From Rhodococcus sp. G-MC3 (GTDB taxonomy: Bacteria > Actinomycetota > Actinomycetes > Mycobacteriales > Mycobacteriaceae), in the NCBI RefSeq assembly GCF_030063335.1, contig NZ_JASISW010000001.1, forward strand, positions 62,001 through 126,000: a stretch of DNA of 64,000 nucleotides, in the 5' to 3' direction. The position numbers and the translations under genes are program-made. Every line of letters starts with the position of its first letter. Position 1 is the first letter of the stretch. Below the pieces are notes generated by a model. The model was not told the origin of the DNA. It searched no databases and saw only the letters and a list, made by a program, of their open reading frames with translations. Shown in pieces: positions 1 to 8,515 of this stretch.

Positions 1-118
1 CTTCGAACAGTGTGCGGTCCACTTTTTCTCCTTCGAAATGCTGGTCATGCCTGCTTCGACACTACGACCGTGAGAGCGCACCAGTCGATGACCGAGTCGT
101 GCGCGATCGGTGACCGAA
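1..118. other. Left edge of window without recognisable gene
   Basis: These 118 bases lie beyond the permease stop codon. I see no coding signal, hairpin or repeat in them; a gene continuing from the left may end here but cannot be identified. Confidence 0.4.
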
Positions 119-1384
119 CTAGCGACTCCGGATGCGAGAAACTGCTTTCAACACTGGATAGCCGACGAGGATGCCCACCGATCCCCACGCGATTCCGCCG
201 AGTTCGACGGACCCGACCGTCAACGTCAGGTCGCCGATACCCGCCACCAGTGCGGCGGCAACGACGGTGAGATTGACCGGATCGGTGAAGTCCACCTTGT
301 TGTCCGTCCAGATACGAACACCCAGAAGGCCGATCAGGCCGTAGAGCACGAGTGTTGCTCCGCCGATGACGCCCGACGGGACGGTGAAGACGAGAGCGCC
401 GAACTTCGGCGAGAACGCCAGTACGACTGCGGTGGCGGCGGCAACCCAATACGCCGCGGTCGAGTACACGCGGGTGGCGGCCATGACGCCGATGTTCTCG
501 GCATAGGTCGTCGTGCCCGAGCCGCCCGCAGCTCCGGCAAGGGTGGTGGCGAGGCCGTCCGCGATCAGGGCGTCGCCGGCGAGGTCGTCGAGGGACTTGC
601 CGGTCATGGCCGATACCGCTTTGACGTGCCCGACGTTTTCGGCGACGAGCACGATTACGACGGGTAGGGCGATGAGGATCACCGACAGATCGAACGTCGG
701 TCCGCGAAACTCGGGCAATCCTATCCATGCCGCCTCAGCCATGGCGTCCAGTTTGACGGAGTCGATCTGCCCGATCACCGCGGCGAACACCCAGCCGATG
801 ACGACGCCGACGAGGATGCCGAGACGGCCGAGCAATCCTGGGCCGGCGATGGTAACGACGAGAATCGCCAGCAAGGTCACGGCCGCGACGAGTGGTTGCG
901 CCTCGAAGGACGACGTTGCCGCGGGCGCCAAATTGAGCCCGATCAATACGACGACGGCACCGGTGACTACCGGGGGCATGACCGCCTCGATAATCCGGCC
1001 GCCAGCGAACTTGACGATGAATCCGATTCCCGCGAGCACGATTCCGACGGACATGACGGCGCCCAGTTGAGCTGCTGGTCCGTCGGCCTGCGCGGCACCG
1101 AGTGGCGCAATGAACGCGAAGGACGAGCCGAGGTAGCTCGGGATCCTCCCCCGCGTGATGACCAGGAACAGCGCGGTTCCGATTCCCGAGAACAGCAATG
1201 TGGTGGTGACGGGGAAGCCGGTGACCGTCGGAACGAGCAATGTCGCACCGAACATGGCGATGACGTGCTGCATACCGATCCCGACGGTCCGCGGCCACGA
1301 CAGTCGCTCGTCGGGAGCCACGACAGCACCCGCGGCTGGTGTTTTTCCGTTGCCGTGCAGGGTCCATCCGAAATTTCGACTCAC
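119..1384 (-). CDS. NCS2-family uracil permease
   Basis: This 421-residue protein is a polytopic membrane protein of the nucleobase:cation symporter-2 family, which imports uracil or xanthine with protons. About a dozen hydrophobic segments fill residues 35-415. The family signatures are visible as VAENVGH at 248-254 and the run GSGTTTYAENIGV at 288-300; the TTTYAEN form is typical of the uracil (UraA/PyrP) branch rather than the xanthine branch. Length fits the family. It lies 40 bases downstream of ptsI on the same strand, so read-through from ptsI is possible, but no functional link is evident. Substrate assignment is from family knowledge only. Confidence 0.85.
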   Translation of the reverse strand: MSRNFGWTLHGNGKTPAAGAVVAPDERLSWPRTVGIGMQHVIAMFGATLLVPTVTGFPVTTTLLFSGIGTALFLVITRGRIPSYLGSSFAFIAPLGAAQADGPAAQLGAVMSVGIVLAGIGFIVKFAGGRIIEAVMPPVVTGAVVVLIGLNLAPAATSSFEAQPLVAAVTLLAILVVTIAGPGLLGRLGILVGVVIGWVFAAVIGQIDSVKLDAMAEAAWIGLPEFRGPTFDLSVILIALPVVIVLVAENVGHVKAVSAMTGKSLDDLAGDALIADGLATTLAGAAGGSGTTTYAENIGVMAATRVYSTAAYWVAAATAVVLAFSPKFGALVFTVPSGVIGGATLVLYGLIGLLGVRIWTDNKVDFTDPVNLTVVAAALVAGIGDLTLTVGSVELGGIAWGSVGILVGYPVLKAVSRIRSR

Positions 1385-1424
1385 GGCATCGAATCCTAGA
1401 GCCAGCCCGGTCCCGAGCTTGCGG

Positions 1425-3152
1425 TCAGTTCAGAATTGCAGCAACGGCGGCTCGTGCTGCGGTAGAGCTGTCCGTCTTCAACGCGGCTGCCGCCGCCTCT
1501 TTGCACTGCGCGAGGTTGACTGTGGACAACTTTGCGCCGACATGAGCGACCGCGGCCGACGCCGCCGACAGCGATGTGATGCCGAGACCGACGAGGACGC
1601 AGGCCAACAGCGGATCTGCTGCCGCTTCCCCGCAGACACCGACAGGCTTGCCCACGGCAGCTCCAGCCTTTGCCGTGTGCGCCACCAACGCGATGACAGC
1701 GGGCTGCCACGGATCGGTGAGCGCGGCGAGCTGTGAGGACATGCGGTCGGCCGCCATCGTGTACTGAGCCAGGTCGTTGGTACCGATGGACAGAAAGTCG
1801 ACATGCCGAAGAATGTGCTCGGCGAGCAATGCCGCTGCCGGAACCTCGATCATGACGCCTGGTTTGAGCCCGCGGGCGCGGGTGTCCGCGGCGAAGGCCT
1901 CGGCCTCGGCCGCTGTCGCAATCATTGGTGCCATCACCCACGGGGCTGAACCGGTGGCTGCTGCGGCGGCGGCGATACCGTCGAGCTGGCGATAGAGAAT
2001 TCCTCTGTCCTGCTCGGCGATCCGTATTCCACGGATTCCGAGTGCGGGGTTCGCTTCGGCCGCGTGGTTGGCAAACCGCAGTGGCTTGTCCGAGCCCGCA
2101 TCGAGGGTTCGAATGACCACCTTGTGGCCGGCGAACGCGTCGAGCACCTGTCCGTATATTTCGGCCTGCTCGTCGACGGTCGGTTCCGTGTCTCGGTCCA
2201 GAAAGCACAGTTCGGTACGAAACAGACCGACACCGTCCGCGGCGGTCATGCGAGCGGCGCGCGCACCGGCACCGTCCTGCACGTTGGCAAGGATATCGAC
2301 GGAATGTCCGTCCGAAGTTCTGCCGGGGCCCGTCCACTGCGACACGCGGTCGAGTTCGGCGCGAGCTGTCTTCACGGCAGCGTCAGCGAGTGCGGCATCG
2401 GGTTCGAGGACGATGTCTCCGGTGATTCCGTCCACCACGGCTGTGGTCCCCTCCGGCACGTCGTCGAGTCCGACTACCGCGACGACACAGGGAATTCCGA
2501 GCTGACGCGCGATAATCGCCGTGTGGCTGGTGGGGCCACCGAGCGATGTCGCAAGTCCCACGATCAACTCCGCATCGAGTCCCGCAGTATCCGCGGGTGC
2601 AAGATCGTCGGCGAACAGTACGGACGGGACCGTAGGCGTGGGTACGCCTGGCTCCGGTGAGCCGAGAATCTCGGCGACCACACGGTCGCGGATGTCGCGT
2701 AGGTCGGTCACTCGTTCGGCCATCAATCCGCCTACCTTGACGAACATCGCGGCGAACTGCTCGGTCGCGGCATCCGCAGCGGCGGTCGCCGGGCTACCCG
2801 TTCCGATGAGCTTTTCGGCCGCTTTGAGCCACCCACGATCTTGTGCCATGGCGGCATTGGCCGAGAGCACCTCCGACGCTGCTCCCGTAGCCAACTCCGC
2901 ACGACCGCGCAGTCTTCCTGCCACGACAGCGGCCGCGGCGCGGAATCGCTCCAGCTCGGTGCCACGATCGAGTTCGTCCACCACCGATGCGGCGGAGGGC
3001 ACCTCGGCGCGGCGACCCGGCCGAATGACAGGCCCGTAGCCGACGCCGGGAACCACCGGCGCGCCCCGCAACACCGACGAGCCCCGCAGTGCCGAGGGCC
3101 CCGATAGCGATGCGCCGGTTCCCTGAGTCTCGGTTCGAAGCGTTCCCGTCAT
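1425..3152 (-). CDS. ptsI: PTS enzyme I (phosphoenolpyruvate-protein phosphotransferase)
   Basis: Cytoplasmic enzyme I takes phosphate from phosphoenolpyruvate and passes it to HPr, the first step of the sugar phosphotransferase system. The 575-residue length is normal. The phosphohistidine motif GGPTSHTAIIAR places the active histidine at residue 210, and the C-terminal PEP-binding barrel carries DGVGLFRTE and GIRGIR near the middle and the GVCGEAA motif near the C-terminus. The first 30 residues are a low-complexity extension; the start at 3152 has a strong AGGAGG-type ribosome site. It is divergent from the fruR-fruK-fruA-ptsH unit, which supplies its partners, so the two transcripts share the control region 3153-3290. 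Confidence 0.95.
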   Translation of the reverse strand: MTGTLRTETQGTGASLSGPSALRGSSVLRGAPVVPGVGYGPVIRPGRRAEVPSAASVVDELDRGTELERFRAAAAVVAGRLRGRAELATGAASEVLSANAAMAQDRGWLKAAEKLIGTGSPATAAADAATEQFAAMFVKVGGLMAERVTDLRDIRDRVVAEILGSPEPGVPTPTVPSVLFADDLAPADTAGLDAELIVGLATSLGGPTSHTAIIARQLGIPCVVAVVGLDDVPEGTTAVVDGITGDIVLEPDAALADAAVKTARAELDRVSQWTGPGRTSDGHSVDILANVQDGAGARAARMTAADGVGLFRTELCFLDRDTEPTVDEQAEIYGQVLDAFAGHKVVIRTLDAGSDKPLRFANHAAEANPALGIRGIRIAEQDRGILYRQLDGIAAAAAATGSAPWVMAPMIATAAEAEAFAADTRARGLKPGVMIEVPAAALLAEHILRHVDFLSIGTNDLAQYTMAADRMSSQLAALTDPWQPAVIALVAHTAKAGAAVGKPVGVCGEAAADPLLACVLVGLGITSLSAASAAVAHVGAKLSTVNLAQCKEAAAAALKTDSSTAARAAVAAILN

Positions 3153-3225
3153 ATGTCCTCCTGAAAGTCGGGTGTGGCCCAGCCGGTTGTAATCGACTTG
3201 TTGTGATCAAGATTACTCTTTGGTC

Positions 3226-3255
3226 TTGACATGTCAACAGATACGGGCGTAAAAC
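3226..3255 (+). promoter_or_regulatory. Candidate promoter of the fru operon
   Basis: A consensus -35 box TTGACA at 3226-3231 is followed after 18 bases by TAAAAC at 3250-3255, placing transcription start about 30 bases before the GTG of fruR. The -35 box is embedded in the perfect palindrome TTGACATGTCAA (3226-3237). The assignment is by consensus match only. Confidence 0.5.
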
Positions 3256-3270
3256 AACATAAGACAACAT
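3254..3270 (+). promoter_or_regulatory. Candidate FruR (DeoR-family) operator: ACAACAT direct repeats
   Basis: ACAACAT occurs at 3254-3260 and again at 3264-3270, exactly 10 bases apart, just downstream of the presumed -10 box. A related inverted copy (TTGTTGTG) lies about 55 bases upstream, on the ptsI side. Repeated short sites at helical spacing next to a divergent DeoR-type regulator gene suggest that FruR binds here and controls both ptsI and fruRKA-ptsH. This is inference from position and repetition. Confidence 0.45.
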
Positions 3271-3290
3271 TAATTCGGAGGGAGGCGCAG

Positions 3291-4058
3291 GTGTACGCAG
3301 AAGAACGTCAGCAGTCCATCGCAGAACTGATCAGCAGCCGCGGCCGTATCTCCGTTGCCGATCTGTCCTCAACTTACGGTGTCACCACCGAGACAGTGCG
3401 GCGCGATCTGGCTGTACTCGATCGGATCGGCGTCGTACGCAGGGTTCACGGCGGCGCAGTTCCGGCGTCGGCACTCACCTCCTCCGAGCCAGGAGTTGGC
3501 GAGCGTGAAAACACCCGCGCCGAACAGAAGGACGCCATCGCAGCGGCTGCATTGGCATTTCTCCCGCCCTCCGGTGGTAGCGCAGTGCTGGACGCAGGCA
3601 CCACCACGGGTCGCCTCGCTGCGCTGCTGACAAGCGACCGAGAACTCACGCTCATCACCAATTCGATTCCAATCGCGGCACGAGTCGCGCCTTTGAACGG
3701 TATCGCTCTTCGTATTCTCGGCGGACGAGTACGTGGCACTACACAGGCAGCCGTGGGTGAGGAGGCACTCGCAGCCCTCGAGTGGCTGCGCGTGGACGTG
3801 GCGTTCATCGGCACGAACGCGCTCAGCGTCGGCCACGGCCTGTCGACACCGGACAGCGACGAGGCAGCCGTCAAACGCGCCATGGTCAAGACCGCCAATC
3901 ACGTGGTGGTACTGGCCGATTCGACCAAGATTGGGCGCGAGCACCTCATGAGCTTCGCCCGCCTGAACAACATCGACGTACTCGTCACCGACGAAGAGAT
4001 CGACGACACCGACCACAAGAGCTTGACCGACAACGGAATCGAGGTGGTGATCGCATGA
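3291..4058 (+). CDS. fruR: DeoR-family transcriptional regulator of fructose PTS
   Basis: The protein has the DeoR layout: an N-terminal winged helix-turn-helix (about residues 1-57, with RGRISVADL and TTETVRRDLAVLD) and a C-terminal sugar-phosphate sensing domain with the family's DAGTTT and VLADSTKIG segments. I chose the GTG at 3291 (255 residues) because a strong GGAGGGAGG ribosome site ends 4 bases before it; an in-frame ATG at 3231 would lie inside the promoter. The stop overlaps the start of fruK by four bases (ATGA), so the genes are translationally coupled. It probably represses the fru genes and is relieved by a fructose phosphate, as for family members. Confidence 0.88.
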   Translation: MYAEERQQSIAELISSRGRISVADLSSTYGVTTETVRRDLAVLDRIGVVRRVHGGAVPASALTSSEPGVGERENTRAEQKDAIAAAALAFLPPSGGSAVLDAGTTTGRLAALLTSDRELTLITNSIPIAARVAPLNGIALRILGGRVRGTTQAAVGEEALAALEWLRVDVAFIGTNALSVGHGLSTPDSDEAAVKRAMVKTANHVVVLADSTKIGREHLMSFARLNNIDVLVTDEEIDDTDHKSLTDNGIEVVIA

Positions 4059-5092
4059 TCGTCACATTGACGGCCAACCCCAGTATCGACAGAACCGTCG
4101 TGCTCGACTCGGAACTGATCTGCGGCGGCGTGAACCGTGCACGTGCCTCCGTGAGCGACCCCGGAGGGAAAGGCGTCAACGTCGCTCGCGTACTCACCGA
4201 GGCGGGTGTGCAGGCGATGGCAGTGCTGCCTGTTTCCGACGGTGATCCGCTACTGAAGGCTCTGACCGCGAGGGGCGTTCGCCACTGCGCTGTCCCCACC
4301 GACGGACTCGCCAGGACGAACATCACCATCAGCGAACCCGGCGGAACGACAACCAAAATCAACGAACCCGGTGCCACTCTCACGGAAGCGACTAAAACCG
4401 CTCTGTTCGACACGATCGTCGACCTGGGCAGAGATGCCACCTGGGTTGCGCTTTCCGGGTCACTCCCCCCTGGCGTCCCCTCCCACTGGTACGCCGACCT
4501 GGTGCGCGCGCTGCGCAGCACTGCATGCAAGGTGGCAGTGGACACCTCGGACGCGCCCTTGCTGGCGCTCGCTGCGTCCTTTCCCGAGTCCGCCCCCGAC
4601 CTGATCAAGCCGAACTCCGAGGAGCTCGCTCAGCTCACCGGCGCCGATGCCGGCGAACTCGAGCGCGCAGCACGAGCCGGAGACCCGACTGCCGCCGTCG
4701 AGGCCAGCCGAATCCTGCTGGCACGTGGCGTCGGAGCGGTACTGGCGACCTTGGGCAGCGCCGGGGCCGTACTCGTGACCGACGAGGGCGCATGGTTCGC
4801 GAGTCCGCCGTCTATCGATGCGATCAGCACTGTCGGTGCGGGTGACTCGTCTCTGGCCGGCTACATCCTCGCCGACATCGAGAGATGCGCGCCCGGGGAC
4901 CGGATCCGCCGGGCAGTCGCCTACGGAACTGCCGCGACAGCACTTCCCGGCACCACACTTCCCACTCCCGACCAAACCCACCCCGACGCGGTGACGGTGA
5001 GAGCACTCGACTTGCCCGGTCCGACATCTCTACCCGCACAATTGAGTTCACTTCCCAGTTCCACTCCGTTCGACACTCAGACACTCTCCTAG
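4055..5092 (+). CDS. fruK: 1-phosphofructokinase
   Basis: This 345-residue PfkB-family kinase converts fructose-1-phosphate, the product of the fructose PTS, to fructose-1,6-bisphosphate using ATP. The substrate-binding segment DPGGKGVNVARVL is at residues 35-47, and the PfkB signature with the anion hole GAGD at 261-264 carries the catalytic aspartate. The start at 4055 overlaps the fruR stop, and fruA follows eight bases after the stop, a tight operon. The last 40 residues are a Pro/Ser/Thr-rich tail beyond the usual PfkB end. Confidence 0.95.
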   Translation: MIVTLTANPSIDRTVVLDSELICGGVNRARASVSDPGGKGVNVARVLTEAGVQAMAVLPVSDGDPLLKALTARGVRHCAVPTDGLARTNITISEPGGTTTKINEPGATLTEATKTALFDTIVDLGRDATWVALSGSLPPGVPSHWYADLVRALRSTACKVAVDTSDAPLLALAASFPESAPDLIKPNSEELAQLTGADAGELERAARAGDPTAAVEASRILLARGVGAVLATLGSAGAVLVTDEGAWFASPPSIDAISTVGAGDSSLAGYILADIERCAPGDRIRRAVAYGTAATALPGTTLPTPDQTHPDAVTVRALDLPGPTSLPAQLSSLPSSTPFDTQTLS

Positions 5093-5100
5093 GAGCCGTG

Positions 5101-7140
5101 ATGTCCACACCCACCAACGATCCCGCGATCATCGCGGAGGATCTCATCCTCCTCGATGCGGACCTCGGCGACACCAAAGATGCTGTCATCGAACGGCTCT
5201 CCGAACTGCTCGCAGCTGCGGGCCGCGCAAGCGAGGCCGCACCCCTGCGCGAGGCAGCCCTCGCCCGCGAGGCACAGTCCGCGACCGGCCTACCCGGCGG
5301 AATCGCCATCCCCCACTGCCGTGCCGAGGCAGTCACGTCTGCATCCCTCGGGTTCGCTCGACTTCGCCCCAAGGTCGATTTCGGAGCTCCGGACGGCCCC
5401 GCAGATCTCGTCTTCCTCATCGCGGCGCCCGCAGGCGCCGGCTCGGCACACATGAAGCTGCTCTCGAGCCTGGCCCGCGCCCTCGTCAAGCCGGAATTCG
5501 TGACGTCCCTGCGTAATGCGCCGACAGCAGCCGACGTGGTTGCGCTCGTCGCCGGCGTCATCAACCCGGCCGCTGCCAGCCCGAAGAAAGACGTGAGCAC
5601 GACGAAAGCTGCGGTTCCCGCCGCAGCTGCATCGGCCGCGGCGTCCGCCCCGAAGCACATCGTCGCCGTCACGGCATGCACGACAGGCATCGCTCACACG
5701 TACATGGCAGCGGATTCACTCGTGGCAGCGGGCGATCGAGCAGGCGTCACCGTCCACGTCGAGACCCAGGGATCCAGCGGCAGCACCCCGCTCGACCCAG
5801 CCCTGATCGCCAGCGCCGAGGCTGTCATCTTCGCCACCGACGTCGGAGTCAAAGGCAAGGAGCGGTTCGCAGGCAAGCCCGTCATCTCCTCGGGCGTCAA
5901 GCGTGCCATCAACGAGCCCGACGTCATGGTCACCGAAGCTTTGCGTGCAGCGAACGACCCCAACGCATCACGGGTATCGGGAACCGCCGCGGAGGCAGGC
6001 GGCTCGAACTCTGGTACAGGTGAGTTGGGCTGGGGAACGCGGATCCGTCAGATCCTGCTCACCGGCGTCAGCTACATGATTCCGTTCGTCGCGGCCGGCG
6101 GCCTGCTCATCGCACTTGGCTTTCTGCTCGGCGGATACGAGATCAAGGACGTCGCCGAGGACATAGTCGTCAACAATTCGCTTACCGCGCTTCCGGACGG
6201 TGGGCTCGCTGCGTATCTCGGCGCAGTACTGTTCGAAATCGGCGCGCTGTCGTTCAGCTTCCTGGTCCCCGCGCTGGCCGGCTATATTTCGTATGCCATT
6301 GCCGATAGACCGGGCTTGGCACCAGGATTCACCGCAGGTGCCGTAGCTGTTCTGGTCGGCGCAGGTTTCATCGGTGGTCTTGTCGGTGGTCTGATCGCAG
6401 GCTTCGTGGCTCTGTGGATAAGCAAGTGGAAAATCCCCGCAGTCCTCCGCGGCCTCATGCCGGTCGTGATCATCCCGCTCTTCGCCACCCTGATCGTCGG
6501 CGGCATCATGTTCCTGGTTCTCGGCAAGCCACTCGCCGCGATCACCAGTGGTCTCACCAACTGGCTCAACAGTCTCAGCGGAAGCTCGGTCATCATCCTC
6601 GGCATCATCCTTGGCCTGATGATGTGCTTCGACCTCGGCGGACCGGTCAACAAAGCAGCTTATGCCTTCGCAACGGCAGGCCTGTCGGTCACCGACACTG
6701 CGTCACTTCGCATCATGGCCGCCGTCATGGCCGCCGGTATGGTTCCCCCACTCGCGCTTGCTCTGGCTTCGGCTGTGCGCCCGAGGATCTTCACCGAAGC
6801 GGAACGCGAGAACGGCAAGGCAGCATGGTTCCTCGGTGCCGCGTTCATTTCCGAAGGCGCGATCCCGTTCGCCGCAGCCGACCCGCTGCGCGTGATCCCC
6901 TCGATGATGGCCGGCGGAGCAGTGACCGGCGCTCTCATCATGGCCACCGATGTCACGCTGAGTGCACCGCACGGAGGAATCTTCGTGTTCTTCGCCATCG
7001 GACAACTGGTCTGGTTCCTCGTTGCCCTGGCAGTCGGCACAATCGTCTCGGCCTTCCTCGTCGTGTTTGCCAAGCAGTTCATCAAGGGTAAGAACTCTCC
7101 TAGCGAGGCAGCGCTCGATCCCGACGTCGTCGCCGTCTGA
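5101..7140 (+). CDS. fruA: Fructose PTS permease, fused EIIABC
   Basis: One 679-residue polypeptide carries all three fructose-specific PTS domains. The EIIA domain (about 10-155) has its phosphohistidine at 72 in AIPHCRAE; a Lys/Ala-rich linker leads to EIIB (about 185-285) with phosphocysteine 193 in VTACTTGIAHT; the EIIC membrane domain (about 330-665) has roughly nine hydrophobic segments. It imports fructose and releases fructose-1-phosphate, feeding FruK. I start at ATG 5101 because AGGAGC lies 5-10 bases upstream and the EIIA domain begins directly after it; an open frame extends farther upstream but overlaps fruK. ptsH follows after 41 bases. Confidence 0.95.
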   Translation: MSTPTNDPAIIAEDLILLDADLGDTKDAVIERLSELLAAAGRASEAAPLREAALAREAQSATGLPGGIAIPHCRAEAVTSASLGFARLRPKVDFGAPDGPADLVFLIAAPAGAGSAHMKLLSSLARALVKPEFVTSLRNAPTAADVVALVAGVINPAAASPKKDVSTTKAAVPAAAASAAASAPKHIVAVTACTTGIAHTYMAADSLVAAGDRAGVTVHVETQGSSGSTPLDPALIASAEAVIFATDVGVKGKERFAGKPVISSGVKRAINEPDVMVTEALRAANDPNASRVSGTAAEAGGSNSGTGELGWGTRIRQILLTGVSYMIPFVAAGGLLIALGFLLGGYEIKDVAEDIVVNNSLTALPDGGLAAYLGAVLFEIGALSFSFLVPALAGYISYAIADRPGLAPGFTAGAVAVLVGAGFIGGLVGGLIAGFVALWISKWKIPAVLRGLMPVVIIPLFATLIVGGIMFLVLGKPLAAITSGLTNWLNSLSGSSVIILGIILGLMMCFDLGGPVNKAAYAFATAGLSVTDTASLRIMAAVMAAGMVPPLALALASAVRPRIFTEAERENGKAAWFLGAAFISEGAIPFAAADPLRVIPSMMAGGAVTGALIMATDVTLSAPHGGIFVFFAIGQLVWFLVALAVGTIVSAFLVVFAKQFIKGKNSPSEAALDPDVVAV

Positions 7141-7181
7141 TTCACCCCGGTACATCATCACCACTTCAGAAGGAGACCCGA

Positions 7182-7439
7182 ATGCCCAGCACCACAGTCA
7201 CCGTCGGATCCGCGGTCGGCCTGCACGCACGTCCCGCAGCGTTGATCGCCGAAGCAGTAGCCGACGCAGGAGTCGACGTGACACTCGCAGTCGACGGTGA
7301 GGAACCGGTCGACGCCGGATCCGCGCTCATGATCATGACCCTCGGCGCCGTCAAGGGAACCGAAGTCACCGTCGAAAGCGAAGACCAGGCGGCACTGGAC
7401 AAGGTCGCGGCACTCGTCGCTGCCGATCTCGACGCCTGA
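7182..7439 (+). CDS. ptsH: PTS phosphocarrier protein HPr
   Basis: The 85-residue HPr carries phosphate from enzyme I to the EIIA domain of FruA. The active histidine is residue 15 in GLHARPAA, and a serine at 47 lies in GSALMIMTLG, the place of the regulatory serine in Firmicutes; actinobacterial HPr is generally not thought to be regulated by an HPr kinase. The ribosome site AAGGAGA is 6 bases before the ATG. It is the last gene of the fruR-fruK-fruA-ptsH unit, so the window holds a complete fructose PTS. Confidence 0.95.
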   Translation: MPSTTVTVGSAVGLHARPAALIAEAVADAGVDVTLAVDGEEPVDAGSALMIMTLGAVKGTEVTVESEDQAALDKVAALVAADLDA

Positions 7440-7446
7440 GACCTCG

Positions 7447-7507
7447 GTCAACCACGGCTTTCGTCAACCAGGGCTTTCGTCAACCAGGGCTTTCGTCAAC
7501 CACGCCT
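7447..7507. repeat. 16-bp tandem repeat, nearly four copies
   Basis: The unit GTCAACCASGGCTTTC repeats head to tail at 7447-7462, 7463-7478 and 7479-7494, with a partial degenerate fourth copy from 7495. It fills the gap between the convergent ptsH and the secreted-protein gene, and the fourth copy supplies the stop codon and the last codons of the latter. No hairpin is formed by the unit. It looks like a small slippage-prone minisatellite. Confidence 0.85.
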
Positions 7508-8512
7508 TCGCGCCAGTCCGAAGACGTAAACGATCGACACCAACGCAAGAACACCGGCGGCGGCTATCGCGCCGAGCAGCCATCGACCACCCGATGGCGA
7601 CTCGGGCGGTACCGCCGCCGGTGTCGTAGGGACCAAGGACTGCGCGCCGGGGAGAAGTTGGATCGGCGGCAGCGGTCCATCCGCTGCTTCCGAGGCGACC
7701 AGGAGATTCCCGTCGTCGTCGAACGTGATTGCTTCCCCCTGCGGCTGCGGGGGTAGCGCGATGACGGTCGGTTCGGCAGTCAGAGCCTTCGCGACGTTTC
7801 CGCCGGGGACGGGAAACAGGTAGATATCGTTGTACGTGCGAAGCGCCGCGACCGAACCATCGCGGCTCACCGCTCCCCCGGTGGCAAGGATCGACCCGGT
7901 GATGAATGCAGGCCCGCCCACGGTCGGGGTGCGCTCGAATGCGAACTCCCCCACCTTCTTCAGCGGAGTCGGCCCAGGCGATGGGAGTTGGTCTACGCTT
8001 TCATCTTCGCTCGGAACATAGATTCCGCTCGCACCCGAGACTTCCTTGGTAACGATCACCGGTCGGCCACCCGGCTCGATCAGCAGCGTCTCGGCATCGT
8101 GCGGACCATCGGGATATGTGAAGCGATGCAGTTCGCCCTCGCCGCCGGCAGGATCCATCCGGGTCAACGCAACGGTGTCACGCCGGGCGAGGTTGTCCCC
8201 CGTGTCGGCGAGCCACAGCTGACTGCCGTACGAGCTCAAATCCTCGACGTCGTAAGGATCGACAGGGACGTCGATCCATCTCGCGACCGAGCAGTTTTCG
8301 CCGAGTACTGCGAGCCGATGATCTGTTCCGCTGTCTCCGATCGCGTAGAGAACGCCGTCGATCGACGTCAACCCCGAAAGTTCTTCGAGCCCGGAATCCT
8401 GTGGAGTGCAGTACGTCTCGAATTGCGCTTGTTGAATCTCCGGTGCCGCGGCAGCCGGTGCTCCTATCAGAGTAAGTGCACCGACCACTACGGAAACAGC
8501 AAACCTACGCAT
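7496..8512 (-). CDS. Secreted or membrane-anchored propeller-like protein, function unknown
   Basis: The 338-residue product begins with a signal peptide (MRR, hydrophobic core to about residue 18, cleavage near APAAAA) and ends with one membrane segment (about 312-333) followed by RRRG, so the body should lie outside the membrane, anchored at its C-terminus. The exported part has repeated short beta-type segments with GLTSIDGVLYAIGDSG, DVEDLSSYG and GNLLVASEAADG, resembling SMP-30/NHL-like propellers and the esterase-like phytase group. I recognise no catalytic motif. It is three bases downstream of hflX on the same strand but probably unrelated in function. Confidence 0.65.
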   Translation of the reverse strand: MRRFAVSVVVGALTLIGAPAAAAPEIQQAQFETYCTPQDSGLEELSGLTSIDGVLYAIGDSGTDHRLAVLGENCSVARWIDVPVDPYDVEDLSSYGSQLWLADTGDNLARRDTVALTRMDPAGGEGELHRFTYPDGPHDAETLLIEPGGRPVIVTKEVSGASGIYVPSEDESVDQLPSPGPTPLKKVGEFAFERTPTVGGPAFITGSILATGGAVSRDGSVAALRTYNDIYLFPVPGGNVAKALTAEPTVIALPPQPQGEAITFDDDGNLLVASEAADGPLPPIQLLPGAQSLVPTTPAAVPPESPSGGRWLLGAIAAAGVLALVSIVYVFGLARRRG

Positions 8513-8515
8513 CCG

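Noticed and set aside
4885..5100. Longer N-terminus for FruA starting at 4885
   Set aside because: It overlaps most of the end of fruK and gives a Pro/Arg/Ser-rich leader unlike any EIIA domain; the ATG at 5101 has a proper ribosome site.
7447..7507. CRISPR array
   Set aside because: The repeats are directly adjacent without spacers and only 16 bases long, so it is a tandem repeat.
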